The translations under genes and the position numbers were made by a program. Source: CAYUXU01 sp964489695 (GTDB lineage: Bacteria; Bacillota_I; Bacilli_A; Erysipelotrichales; Erysipelotrichaceae). Taken from it: a DNA stretch of 31,928 nucleotides. This document shows positions 24,778 through 31,928 of the stretch, piece by piece (position 1 is the first letter of the stretch; every line of letters begins with the position of its first letter). The stretch spans positions 1 through 31,928 of the forward strand of contig CAZAZP010000011.1 of the NCBI GenBank assembly GCA_964489695.1, written 5' to 3'. Below the pieces are notes generated by a model that made no database searches, was not told where the DNA came from, and saw nothing but the letters and a program-made list of their open reading frames with translations.

Positions 24778-24790
24778 GCCGGCTGAAAAA

Positions 24791-25294
24791 TTAAGCCCAA
24801 GGATCAGCTGCTACTGGGACCCGAATTTGGGCCAGTAACATTTGATCAGCTAAAAACCATTGACCACTCGATAGTTTTTGTCGAAGTTTGATTGGTCGTG
24901 GACTATCAGCTCCGCCAGATTGCACATATAATTGCGCATAACCTAATTCCGCAAAACTATCTGGCATGGCTAAAACGGTTAATTGATATGGTTGTTCTGG
25001 TTCATAGTTATTTTCCGGCGTGGCGCCTTTAAAATAAGAGAAAGGAAGATACCCCCGCCCACTTAAGCGCTCTTTAATAAATTGTTTTTCATAAGTAGAA
25101 AAATCACCCGGTCCTTTTAAGTACTCTATCATGGCAAAAGCAGCAGCTTCATCAGTTTCCCATAAAGCTAACGCCGCAATCGTTAAAAGAACCGTATCAG
25201 CAGGATTTTTAAGTTCTGCTGCACTTAAGGCTAACATTGCTTCTAAATCAACTGGTAAACTCTCTAAGCTCACTTGCCAAGTTTCTTGTTTCAT
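24791..25294 (-). CDS. Conserved protein of unknown function (DUF6935-like)
   Basis: A 167-residue soluble protein. Recognisable conserved parts are LKGPGDFSTYEKQFIKERL, GATPENNY, YVQSGGADSPRPIKLRQK and a terminal QIRVPVAADPWA. From memory this matches a family annotated as DUF6935 that often sits beside SPFH and zinc-ribbon genes in Firmicutes. I could not check that name. It has no signal peptide, span or catalytic motif. It starts 15 bases after the DUF4428 gene with AAAGGAG. Function is unknown; association with the SPFH membrane protein is suggested by position only. Confidence 0.7.
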   Translation of the reverse strand: MKQETWQVSLESLPVDLEAMLALSAAELKNPADTVLLTIAALALWETDEAAAFAMIEYLKGPGDFSTYEKQFIKERLSGRGYLPFSYFKGATPENNYEPEQPYQLTVLAMPDSFAELGYAQLYVQSGGADSPRPIKLRQKLSSGQWFLADQMLLAQIRVPVAADPWA

Positions 25295-25309
25295 CTTTCG
25301 CTCCTTTAA

Positions 25310-26056
25310 TTAACCCTGACTAATCGTACTACCACAAAATTCACAGCGCCCTAAGGCATCTGGCACACTAGTCGCACCACAATTTGGACAAGTAACCGCT
25401 GTTTTAATGGTGCTTGGTTCTTTTGAACCTAATAAAGCTGCTTTAATATCTTCTGCCAAAGCTTCATATTGGCGATATTCAGCACTACTTTGGCCAATAT
25501 CTTGACTACGACGCATAAATTGATGCATCCGCGGTTCGACTTCCACTGTACTCGAATTTAATTTAAAACGCATTTCATTGAAATATGGATGATTTACATA
25601 AATTGTCAACCAGAAATCATACTCATATTTATAACGTTGGGGTGAATAACTAATCTCTTTCCCCTCTTCGTCTTTTTGCTTTAATTCAACTTGTTCTTCA
25701 TCAATCTTTAATTCACAACCCGTAATTTGGCTTAAATCTAAGACATCCGGATTTTCTTCCGACCAACGTTTCGTAAAACTAACCAAAAACTTCTTCGCTT
25801 GATCATCAATCATAACTTTATTGGTAATCCCTAAAGTCCGGGTTGGTTGAAACGCAGCTACAGCCGCTTCATTTTCTTCACGGTAAGCTAACTGTTCTTT
25901 GATATTACTTAACGTACTGCGGCGACGATCAGTAAAGAAACGGGATAATTTATTATTACAATCTTTACATAAATTACCATCATCCAGTTTCCGATTACCT
26001 AATAAGCCAATCTTTTTCCCACAGACATCACAATATTTTCGATCAAATAATCCCAT
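25310..26056 (-). CDS. DUF4428 zinc-ribbon protein
   Basis: A 248-residue protein with two predicted zinc sites. The N-terminal DUF4428 ribbon is CDVCGKKIGLLGNRKL...CKDC (residues about 8-34). A C-terminal ribbon is CPNCGATSVPDALGRCEFCG. Between them is a beta-rich region with a PH-like pattern (ITNKVMIDDQAKKFLV, then TGCELKIDEEQVEL), as in other DUF4428 proteins, and a final helix. No enzymatic motif is seen; it is probably an adaptor or regulator. It starts 12 bases after the SPFH gene with AAAGGAG. Both partners carry CxxC ribbons. Confidence 0.82.
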   Translation of the reverse strand: MGLFDRKYCDVCGKKIGLLGNRKLDDGNLCKDCNNKLSRFFTDRRRSTLSNIKEQLAYREENEAAVAAFQPTRTLGITNKVMIDDQAKKFLVSFTKRWSEENPDVLDLSQITGCELKIDEEQVELKQKDEEGKEISYSPQRYKYEYDFWLTIYVNHPYFNEMRFKLNSSTVEVEPRMHQFMRRSQDIGQSSAEYRQYEALAEDIKAALLGSKEPSTIKTAVTCPNCGATSVPDALGRCEFCGSTISQG

Positions 26057-26068
26057 TTTCTCTCTCCT

Positions 26069-27286
26069 TTACTTAACTACATCGCCATCATCAAATGGAT
26101 CACCGCAATCTGGGCAGAATTTCGGCAATTTTTCATCTGGTTTAGGTTGCCAGCCACATTTGTCACACCGATACTGAGGTACACCACTTGGCTTAGGTAA
26201 CCCACAATCACTACAGAACTTACCTTGATTCACTTTACCACAACTGCAAGTCCAACCAGGACCGCCGGTGGCGACGCCTGCTCCCATTGAATATAAATTC
26301 TGTGCACTGGCTCCCCCCGCTTGTTGGGCAAAGTTCATACCCATAAAGCCCATTAATGGACCAGCACCAGTATTGCTAGCAGCTTGTTGCATTGCTTCAG
26401 CTTGAGCGCCAACTAAATGAGCAGCCGCTAAGGAAGGATCACGTAACGCTGCGTTGCGTTGTAATTCCTTAATCATCTTTTCATCTTCTGGATTGGCTTT
26501 TAAGCTAGAAATCGCAAAACTCGCAATTTCCAAGCCGCGTAATTCTTGCCATTTTTTGGATAAAACTTGATTTAAGATACTGGCTAAGCTTTCACTATGA
26601 CCGGGTAACTCGTAGTAACGAATTCCTTGTCTCGCAATTTCAAAGAAAGCTGGTTGTAAGGCTGACAATAATTCCGTCTTTAATTGACTTTCTAGATTGT
26701 CTTTGCGATAAATCCCACTAATATTTCCCGCCACATGGCTATAAAACCGAATTGGATCACTAATTTTAAAACTATATTCCCCAAAACAGCTCACACCAAT
26801 ATCCATATCCAAACCGATATTAGCGTCAATCACTCGAAATGGCACAGCACTTGGGGTTCCATACTTGTTACCCAATATTTCTTTCAAATTAAAATAATAA
26901 ACTCGTTGATCTTTAGCTGGTTCACCGCCAAATGTAAAACGTTTTCCCATCACCTTGAAAGAATCTTTAATGGCCTTCCCTAACGCACCAGAAAAAATGG
27001 TCGGTTCAGTTGAAGCGTCATAAAAAAACTCACCTGGTTCCGCAGAAAACTCGACTACTTTGCCTTGATCAACAATCGCCATGGCTTGGCCATCTGAAAT
27101 CGCAATCAATGATCCCGCCGTAATAATATTATCGTGACCTTTCGTATTACTCGACCGACCACCAATCCGCTTTTCAGCTTTAATCAATAGCACATCATTG
27201 GCTAAAGCATCCGCATAAAAATACTCTTTCCACTGGTCAGCTAAGACACCGCCAGCAGCACCTACTCCTGCTTTAATTAATCCCAT
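26069..27286 (-). CDS. SPFH (YdjI-like) protein with C-terminal zinc ribbons
   Basis: A 405-residue protein of the SPFH group often annotated as virion-core-protein-like or YdjI. The SPFH domain spans about residues 20-260 (GSLIAISDGQAMAIVDQGKV, YYFNLKEILGN, PFRVIDANIGLDMDIGVSCFGEYSFKI). A helical stretch rich in Ala and Gln and a Gly/Met-rich linker follow, then two zinc ribbons, CSCGKVNQGKFCSDCG and CDKCGWQPKP...FCPDCG. In Bacillus subtilis the related YdjI, with YdjG and YdjH, acts in membrane recruitment of PspA, so a membrane-surface scaffold role is plausible. No PspA homologue is present here. GGAGGG lies just before the ATG. Confidence 0.85.
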   Translation of the reverse strand: MGLIKAGVGAAGGVLADQWKEYFYADALANDVLLIKAEKRIGGRSSNTKGHDNIITAGSLIAISDGQAMAIVDQGKVVEFSAEPGEFFYDASTEPTIFSGALGKAIKDSFKVMGKRFTFGGEPAKDQRVYYFNLKEILGNKYGTPSAVPFRVIDANIGLDMDIGVSCFGEYSFKISDPIRFYSHVAGNISGIYRKDNLESQLKTELLSALQPAFFEIARQGIRYYELPGHSESLASILNQVLSKKWQELRGLEIASFAISSLKANPEDEKMIKELQRNAALRDPSLAAAHLVGAQAEAMQQAASNTGAGPLMGFMGMNFAQQAGGASAQNLYSMGAGVATGGPGWTCSCGKVNQGKFCSDCGLPKPSGVPQYRCDKCGWQPKPDEKLPKFCPDCGDPFDDGDVVK

Positions 27287-27294
27287 AGACCCTC

Positions 27295-28764
27295 CTATTT
27301 TGTTTCTAATATCACCAGACGAGCCGCTTTAGGGGCACGAACTAAGTCATGCTCACTGAAGTACTCCTCTAATAAATCCAAGCTTTTAGTACTTAACACG
27401 CGCGGCTTTTTATTCGCCGAAACTTCATCTAGTGTCACCGCTAAAAATTCTTCAAGATTGTTATAGTGAAACTCTTGAATCGCGACACTAAATTTATCTT
27501 CATCTTGCACTGGTTGCTGATGGAATTTTAGACTAACTAATTTATCTTTTGTCTTATCAAACTCGATTTCAATCCCGTTTGAGAATTGATAAAACTCAGT
27601 TGTGCCTAAAAAAGCTTCCGCTCGTAATATATGTTTAATCATCCGCTTCAATTGACTACCTGTTACATAAATACTAATGATTTCATCATTATAGGGGAAA
27701 ATCTCCGCTAAATCTTGGTAACGAATAATTGGTCCTAATACTTGACCGCGAATACTACCAGAACCAACTAAAACCAAATCAGTTTGTAAGGTAGATTGAA
27801 ATGCATCAGCAAAAATCTTACCCAGTTCAGTTTCTTGATTCCGCGCGGGATGAGTATAAGCGCGCATTAAGCGGGTAATAAACCGTTGGTATTTCTGATC
27901 GGTCACTTCCCGATAGCCTTGAACAATCGCTTCTAATTGTTCATCTTTCGGACAGGTTTGATCATTGATTGGTACTAACTGCCAAGTATAACTATCAATC
28001 GAATTCGTGTCAGTATTAACCACAATATCAAACCGTCCAATTTGTTCCGTTCCAAAGGCAGCTTGAACAATCGGAATACCCGCCACAACAATGGGTTTTT
28101 CCAAATAAGTATGACTATGACCACCAATAATAATGTCGACGCCCCAACGTGGATCTAATTGTTGCGCTAACTCTTGATCAGCTTCAATCCCCACGTGGGT
28201 TAACAAAACGGTAAAATCAATATCAACCGTCCGATAACTATTACAAATCCGCCCGACTTCTGCTGCTGCTTGATTAATGTCAACTAAGGCCCCAATTAAC
28301 GGATCTTGTTTGGTTTGGCTAATCACATCTTCTGTTAAAATACCGATAAATAAAATATTCATTCCATCAATTTCTTTAATTAAATGTGATTCAAATAACC
28401 GCGCTTGGTTGCTACGGATATACATATTGGCATTAATAATGAGGAAGTTCGCACATTTTTCTAAAAAAAGTAAGTGAGCTAAACCATAATCGACTTCATG
28501 GTTACCAAGCGTCACTACATCTGGGGCAACTAAGTTCATAATCTCAATAGTTGACATGCCTCGGTATTCACTATCAATCACCGAGCCACGAAACATATCA
28601 CCCGCAATGACATATAGTACATTATCTTTGGTTTCACGCGTTTGATTAACATAACCAGAAAGCAATGAAATCCCACCTAGCAATTTATCATGTTCTTCTT
28701 TCGCCATAAAATCGCCATGCAAATCATTGGAATGCAAAATGGTTAATTGTTTTAAGTTTGCCAT
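27295..28764 (-). CDS. Cytosolic 5'-nucleotidase-family metallophosphoesterase (YunD-like)
   Basis: A 489-residue bifunctional UDP-sugar hydrolase/5'-nucleotidase-type enzyme. The N-terminal metallophosphatase domain has HSNDLHGDF (D14, H16), AGDMF (D56), GNHE (N88, H89), LLTHVG and GGHSHT. The C-terminal 5'-nucleotidase domain includes VGSGSIRG and EIFPYNDEI. There is no signal peptide or anchor, so it is cytosolic, unlike most of the family but like B. subtilis YunD. It should hydrolyse a nucleotide or other phosphoester. It is the first gene of the six-gene operon, with AAGGAG before its ATG, 8 bases before the SPFH gene. The link between a phosphoesterase and an SPFH/zinc-ribbon set is unusual. 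Confidence 0.88.
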   Translation of the reverse strand: MANLKQLTILHSNDLHGDFMAKEEHDKLLGGISLLSGYVNQTRETKDNVLYVIAGDMFRGSVIDSEYRGMSTIEIMNLVAPDVVTLGNHEVDYGLAHLLFLEKCANFLIINANMYIRSNQARLFESHLIKEIDGMNILFIGILTEDVISQTKQDPLIGALVDINQAAAEVGRICNSYRTVDIDFTVLLTHVGIEADQELAQQLDPRWGVDIIIGGHSHTYLEKPIVVAGIPIVQAAFGTEQIGRFDIVVNTDTNSIDSYTWQLVPINDQTCPKDEQLEAIVQGYREVTDQKYQRFITRLMRAYTHPARNQETELGKIFADAFQSTLQTDLVLVGSGSIRGQVLGPIIRYQDLAEIFPYNDEIISIYVTGSQLKRMIKHILRAEAFLGTTEFYQFSNGIEIEFDKTKDKLVSLKFHQQPVQDEDKFSVAIQEFHYNNLEEFLAVTLDEVSANKKPRVLSTKSLDLLEEYFSEHDLVRAPKAARLVILETK

Positions 28765-28784
28765 AATTAACTCCTTGCTAGCAA

Positions 28785-28790
28785 ATTATA
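28785..28790 (-). promoter_or_regulatory. Candidate -10 of the six-gene operon
   Basis: The minus strand reads TATAAT about 20 bases before the nucleotidase ATG. A second TATAAT lies at 28817-28822. Neither has a good -35, but the preceding terminator implies a promoter in this short gap. Confidence 0.35.
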
Positions 28791-28830
28791 TTGCTTTAAA
28801 TAGCTTATCTACTTTTATTATAACGAGTTA

Positions 28831-28865
28831 TAAAAAAATCACATGGTTCAAATGAACCATGTGAT
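28831..28865 (-). terminator. Rho-independent terminator of the two-component operon
   Basis: A perfect 13-bp stem (28838-28850 with 28853-28865) is followed on the minus strand by seven T. It directly adjoins the response regulator stop codon and separates that operon from the nucleotidase operon. Confidence 0.9.
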
Positions 28866-29489
28866 CTAAAATTCACGATTAACTAAACCACTTTTACCAG
28901 CCGCTACCGCTAAAGAAGTCCGATTAGTAAAGCCCGTCTTTTCTAGTAGCTTTTGGATATGATTACGCACGGTAATACTCGAAATACCTAAACGCTCAGC
29001 AATCTCTTGGTTAGTATCGCCACCAACCAACTCCCGTAACACTTCAATTTCGCGCGGGGTAAACTCACCACTTAATGCTAAACCTAACTGCACGACCGGG
29101 GTCGTATCCGGATAAATTGACTCTCCTTGCCAAGTGCGATCCATTACTTCTAAAAGCTCTAATTCTTGGGTTTTCTTATACCAAAAACTTTCAATCCGTC
29201 CAGCTCGTGCTCGTTTTAAATAATCATATTCTGGTTGACTGGTAATCATAATAATTTTTATTTCCGGATGAGTTTGTTTAAGTTTGCTTGCTACCTCTAA
29301 GCCACTCGCCCCTAAATCGGTACAAATATCCATTAAAATAAGATTCACTTCATTACGCTCACAATAAGACAAAGCCAAAACAGCACTCGTTAAAATTGAT
29401 ACTAACTGATAACGGGGATGTTCCTTTAAAAATAAAGCGAATAATTGGCTGGCTAACGGATCATTTTCAACCATTAAAACTTTAATCAT
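28866..29489 (-). CDS. LuxR/NarL-family response regulator
   Basis: A 207-residue two-domain regulator. The receiver (about 1-120) has the acidic pocket VENDP, phospho-acceptor D54 in LILMDI, and a conserved Lys in FWYKK. The C-terminal LuxR-type helix-turn-helix (about 143-205) reads FTPREIEVLREL...NQEIAERLGISSITVRNH. Phosphorylation by the kinase encoded just upstream should control DNA binding. The ATG at 29489 is chosen because AAAGGGG lies 5 bases before it. A TTG at 29504 would overlap this ribosome binding site. It overlaps the kinase gene by 8 bases and is followed at once by the terminator, so it closes the operon. Its targets are unknown; the operon just downstream is one candidate. 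Confidence 0.92.
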   Translation of the reverse strand: MIKVLMVENDPLASQLFALFLKEHPRYQLVSILTSAVLALSYCERNEVNLILMDICTDLGASGLEVASKLKQTHPEIKIIMITSQPEYDYLKRARAGRIESFWYKKTQELELLEVMDRTWQGESIYPDTTPVVQLGLALSGEFTPREIEVLRELVGGDTNQEIAERLGISSITVRNHIQKLLEKTGFTNRTSLAVAAGKSGLVNREF

Positions 29490-30780
29490 CCTGGCCCCTT
29501 TCAAACAATGGTAATTTGATTTCTAAATTAAATGTTGGTTGTGTAATTACATTCATCATACCATGATTATTTAAAACTTGCTGGCGAATGCTACTTAAGC
29601 CACCACCTTCAATTATGGGTTCAGTCGGTAGGTTCCCATTATTGATAAAATTGAAGTGATAAGTATTATCTTTTAAGCGACTTTTAACAATTAACTCGCT
29701 AGCTTTGGCGTGTCTGACCGCATTAGTAATACTCTCTTGTAAGGCTAATTTAAAAATTGTCAAACTAGTTAAATCAGTTGGTAACTTCCCAATTAATCGT
29801 AAATCCAACTCTAATTCACGAGCTAATGTTAAAAAACTGGCCCAATCATAGTCATCCGTTACTAAATTTCGTTTGACTAAGGCCTTAAGTTGGTCTTGCC
29901 AAAGCTTTATTATGGCATGCGCATCCGGCTCACTAGCTAAACCAGCTATTCTTTTTTGCCAAAAGTGACGACTTAGTAACAGTAAATAACCAAATTGTTC
30001 ATGAATATCAAATTTTAGAGCTAGTCGCTCTTCCGCTCTTTTTAGTTCAACTAAATCCTGATCATAAACTTGGAGCCGTCTTTGATAAGCTTCCAATTGA
30101 TGACGTTGTTTTTCTTCATGACTATGCAAGTTAGCTAATAAAGTTAAGTTAGTCCCCACAATTTCAGTGACTGTACTCTGTTTCAACTTCACCAAACGCT
30201 GAGTAAACCCCCATAAATTACCATTAGGAAGTTTAAAAATTAATTGATTAATTTCCGATAAACGGATCACCCCGGGACTCAAACTACCATTTAACAGTTG
30301 TTCATAAAAATTCAAACCATTTTCTAGCGGTAAGCCCGTCAATTGGTAAGCAAGTTGGTCCATTTGCCGATTAGCTAACATGATTAATCCACTTTCCGCA
30401 TAAAAACATAAACCACTTGGTAGATTATCAAGACTATCTTTAATCGCCCGCAAGTTTAATCTTTCTACTTGTTTCAGATGAAGTCTTGTGGCTAGATAAA
30501 ATAAACAGCCATTAATAAAATAAATAAAAAAGGTTAAAGTTTTTAGTGGTAAACTTATGAACCAACTAGTTAAAGCACTATAATTAATGCCCGCAATACT
30601 TTCCGCTACCACTAACGTCCCGATTACTAGCCAACTGATCGCGATAAAACAAAGGCTAAACATGAAAAGCGTTAAACCTAGTTGATGGAGTCGGAACCAG
30701 CTATAAAAGGCAATGTGCGCACTAAACAGCACAAACAATAATAAACCCACTAATAAGATAGTAATTAAGCTACTAGACAT
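29482..30780 (-). CDS. Membrane sensor histidine kinase (NarX/DesK-like)
   Basis: A 432-residue kinase. Three or four membrane spans lie in residues 1-98. A PAS-like segment follows around SLDNLPSGLCFYAESGLIMLANRQ, then a coiled coil (220-255). The phospho-acceptor region KFDIHEQFGYLLLL has H260, in the HisKA_3-type position. The ATPase domain shows the N-box ESITNAVRHAKA and a G-box GGGLSSIRQQV. This fits the family that pairs with LuxR-type regulators such as the next gene, which it overlaps by 8 bases. It starts directly after the stop of the upstream sensor gene, with GGGGTGA as ribosome binding site. The signal is unknown. Confidence 0.88.
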   Translation of the reverse strand: MSSSLITILLVGLLLFVLFSAHIAFYSWFRLHQLGLTLFMFSLCFIAISWLVIGTLVVAESIAGINYSALTSWFISLPLKTLTFFIYFINGCLFYLATRLHLKQVERLNLRAIKDSLDNLPSGLCFYAESGLIMLANRQMDQLAYQLTGLPLENGLNFYEQLLNGSLSPGVIRLSEINQLIFKLPNGNLWGFTQRLVKLKQSTVTEIVGTNLTLLANLHSHEEKQRHQLEAYQRRLQVYDQDLVELKRAEERLALKFDIHEQFGYLLLLSRHFWQKRIAGLASEPDAHAIIKLWQDQLKALVKRNLVTDDYDWASFLTLARELELDLRLIGKLPTDLTSLTIFKLALQESITNAVRHAKASELIVKSRLKDNTYHFNFINNGNLPTEPIIEGGGLSSIRQQVLNNHGMMNVITQPTFNLEIKLPLFERGQDD

Positions 30781-31928
30781 TTAACTCACCCCTTTTTCAA
30801 GTCGAGGAATTGTCAGCTTTAAATGTAGTGTGTCATTTTCTGCTTCCATGTTAAATTCACCCTTTAAAGCCAACAAATTACTTAACCAATTACTGTGATT
30901 AAAATCTTTTATCATCGGGTTAGTGGCGGATAATTGCATCTTTAAGACTAATTTTTGTGGTGTAATGGCTAAATTAACTAAAACTGCAGTTAAATCCCAA
31001 TAAAAATGTTCCAATAGAGCTTGAAAGCTATCATAAGCTTGAAAAACTACTTCTGCTGGTAATTCATCGTTACTATGGACATGTAAAAAACTATTAATTT
31101 CAAGATCAGCTAAAGTATCCAGTGTTTCTTTCAGACTAAATGCTAATTCCTGACTAGCTAAGATTGGTTGTTCTAAACTTAAGATGACTAAGTTTAAGCG
31201 ACGTTTTAAGTAAACCCCTACTAAACAGCACCACTTAATTTGTTTGGCCAAATTGACATCTGAAGCTCTTAACGATAAAGACGCATTTAATTGACTTATT
31301 TTTGTCCCAATTTCTCGCATAAAACTTTGATATAAATGCTCACGTTCTAAAAGCTCTGTTTGGCGGGCTTTTAAATCTAGTTCCGCTTGTAACAAAGCAT
31401 TTTCCTGGCTTAATTGTTGATTTAGGGCTGCTAATCCATCGATTAAGCGTCGAAGCTCAGAAAAGTCTTCCACCCATAAGACATATCCGCCCGCAATCTT
31501 AGCTTGTGATAGTTGAATATTATTGGGTAAAGCTAATGGACCAAGAATTGCGGCTTGACGTTGGGCTAAGGTAAAACTTGGCGCAGACTGTGCTTGGTGG
31601 TAAATTTTACCCTGTAAGTTTACGATTAACGCTTGGACACTCGCTAAGTTAAATAATTCATGATAATTTTGATTATTGCGAATTAAACCACTAGTTAATA
31701 AAACTTCGATCATACTAATTACTAATAAACTAATCGAGATGGTTAAATTTCCCGCAAAGCGTACTACGATGGGCGCCTTATTAATATATAAAACCACGTA
31801 TAAAAATAAAACAGCTAAAGCACTATGGGGTAACCAAATCGTTTTATTACTCCGTGGGACCCGACTTTTTACCAAGATAATAATTAAGGCGGCTAAAGAT
31901 AAACCCATCATAAACGTAAAAACAACCC
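30781..31928 (-). CDS. Kinase-like membrane sensor, 5' end outside window
   Basis: At least 376 codons, open to the window edge: the frame reads VVFTFMMGLS, so the ATG at 31911 sits inside a membrane span and the true start is probably beyond 31928. Three or so spans are followed by a PAS-like region (LFNLASVQALIVNLQGKI), a coiled coil (about 160-195) and a C-terminal domain reminiscent of kinases, with WCCLVGVYLKRRLNLVIL. It has no clear N-box or G-box, so it does not look catalytically competent. It is the first visible gene of the two-component operon, with its stop touching the kinase start. It may modulate that kinase. I do not recognise a named family. Confidence 0.7.
   Translation of the reverse strand, partial: VVFTFMMGLSLAALIIILVKSRVPRSNKTIWLPHSALAVLFLYVVLYINKAPIVVRFAGNLTISISLLVISMIEVLLTSGLIRNNQNYHELFNLASVQALIVNLQGKIYHQAQSAPSFTLAQRQAAILGPLALPNNIQLSQAKIAGGYVLWVEDFSELRRLIDGLAALNQQLSQENALLQAELDLKARQTELLEREHLYQSFMREIGTKISQLNASLSLRASDVNLAKQIKWCCLVGVYLKRRLNLVILSLEQPILASQELAFSLKETLDTLADLEINSFLHVHSNDELPAEVVFQAYDSFQALLEHFYWDLTAVLVNLAITPQKLVLKMQLSATNPMIKDFNHSNWLSNLLALKGEFNMEAENDTLHLKLTIPRLEKGVS

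Overview
The window comes from a low-G+C Bacillota (Firmicutes). It is A/T-rich, has strong AGGAGG-type ribosome binding sites, and uses TAA, TAG and TGA as stops, so it follows the standard bacterial code and is not a mycoplasma-type genome. It also carries a mannose-family PTS, an LPXTG wall-anchored protein, and DUF4428/SPFH zinc-ribbon genes. Lactobacillales or an Erysipelotrichia-like lineage both fit. I cannot name a genus. I saw no rRNA, tRNA, CRISPR array or insertion sequence.

Layout. (1) 34-4592: an AhpD-like CMD protein; a leftward mannose-family PTS operon (IIB-IIC-IID-SIS protein, no IIA) closed by a UUCG-loop terminator; and a divergent RpiR/MurR regulator. (2) 4595-8564: a leftward malic enzyme-fumarase-aspartase operon that can convert aspartate to pyruvate, ammonia and CO2. 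(3) 8605-12971: a very large LPNTG surface adhesin with five collagen-binding-type modules and five SpaA/Cna-B repeats. Its signal peptide is cut by an in-frame TAA at codon 4. (4) 13095-17046: a nucleoside diphosphate kinase, a patatin-like lipase with a YczE-type membrane protein, and a two-gene ABC-2 exporter. (5) 17035-19548: a leftward cluster of a MazG-like pyrophosphohydrolase, a GIY-YIG/DUF2075 nuclease-helicase and a GNAT acetyltransferase, a candidate nucleic-acid or defence module. (6) 19595-23437: an ABC exporter half-transporter broken by a one-base frameshift, then oligoendopeptidase F. (7) 23437-28790: a six-gene leftward operon of a cytosolic 5'-nucleotidase-family enzyme, an SPFH/zinc-ribbon protein, a DUF4428 zinc-ribbon protein, a DUF6935-like protein, a lipoprotein and a receiver-like protein lacking the phospho-acceptor Asp. 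(8) 28831-31928: a leftward signalling operon of a kinase-like membrane sensor (5' end outside the window), a histidine kinase and a LuxR/NarL-type response regulator, closed by a strong terminator.

How the parts work together. Regions 1 and 2 are carbon and nitrogen catabolism. Region 3 is cell-surface attachment. Regions 7 and 8 look like envelope or stress sensing and are the best place to look for an undescribed system, followed by region 5. Two apparent lesions (the adhesin nonsense codon and the ABC frameshift) are each one base away from an intact gene, so they may be real decay, phase variation or sequence errors.
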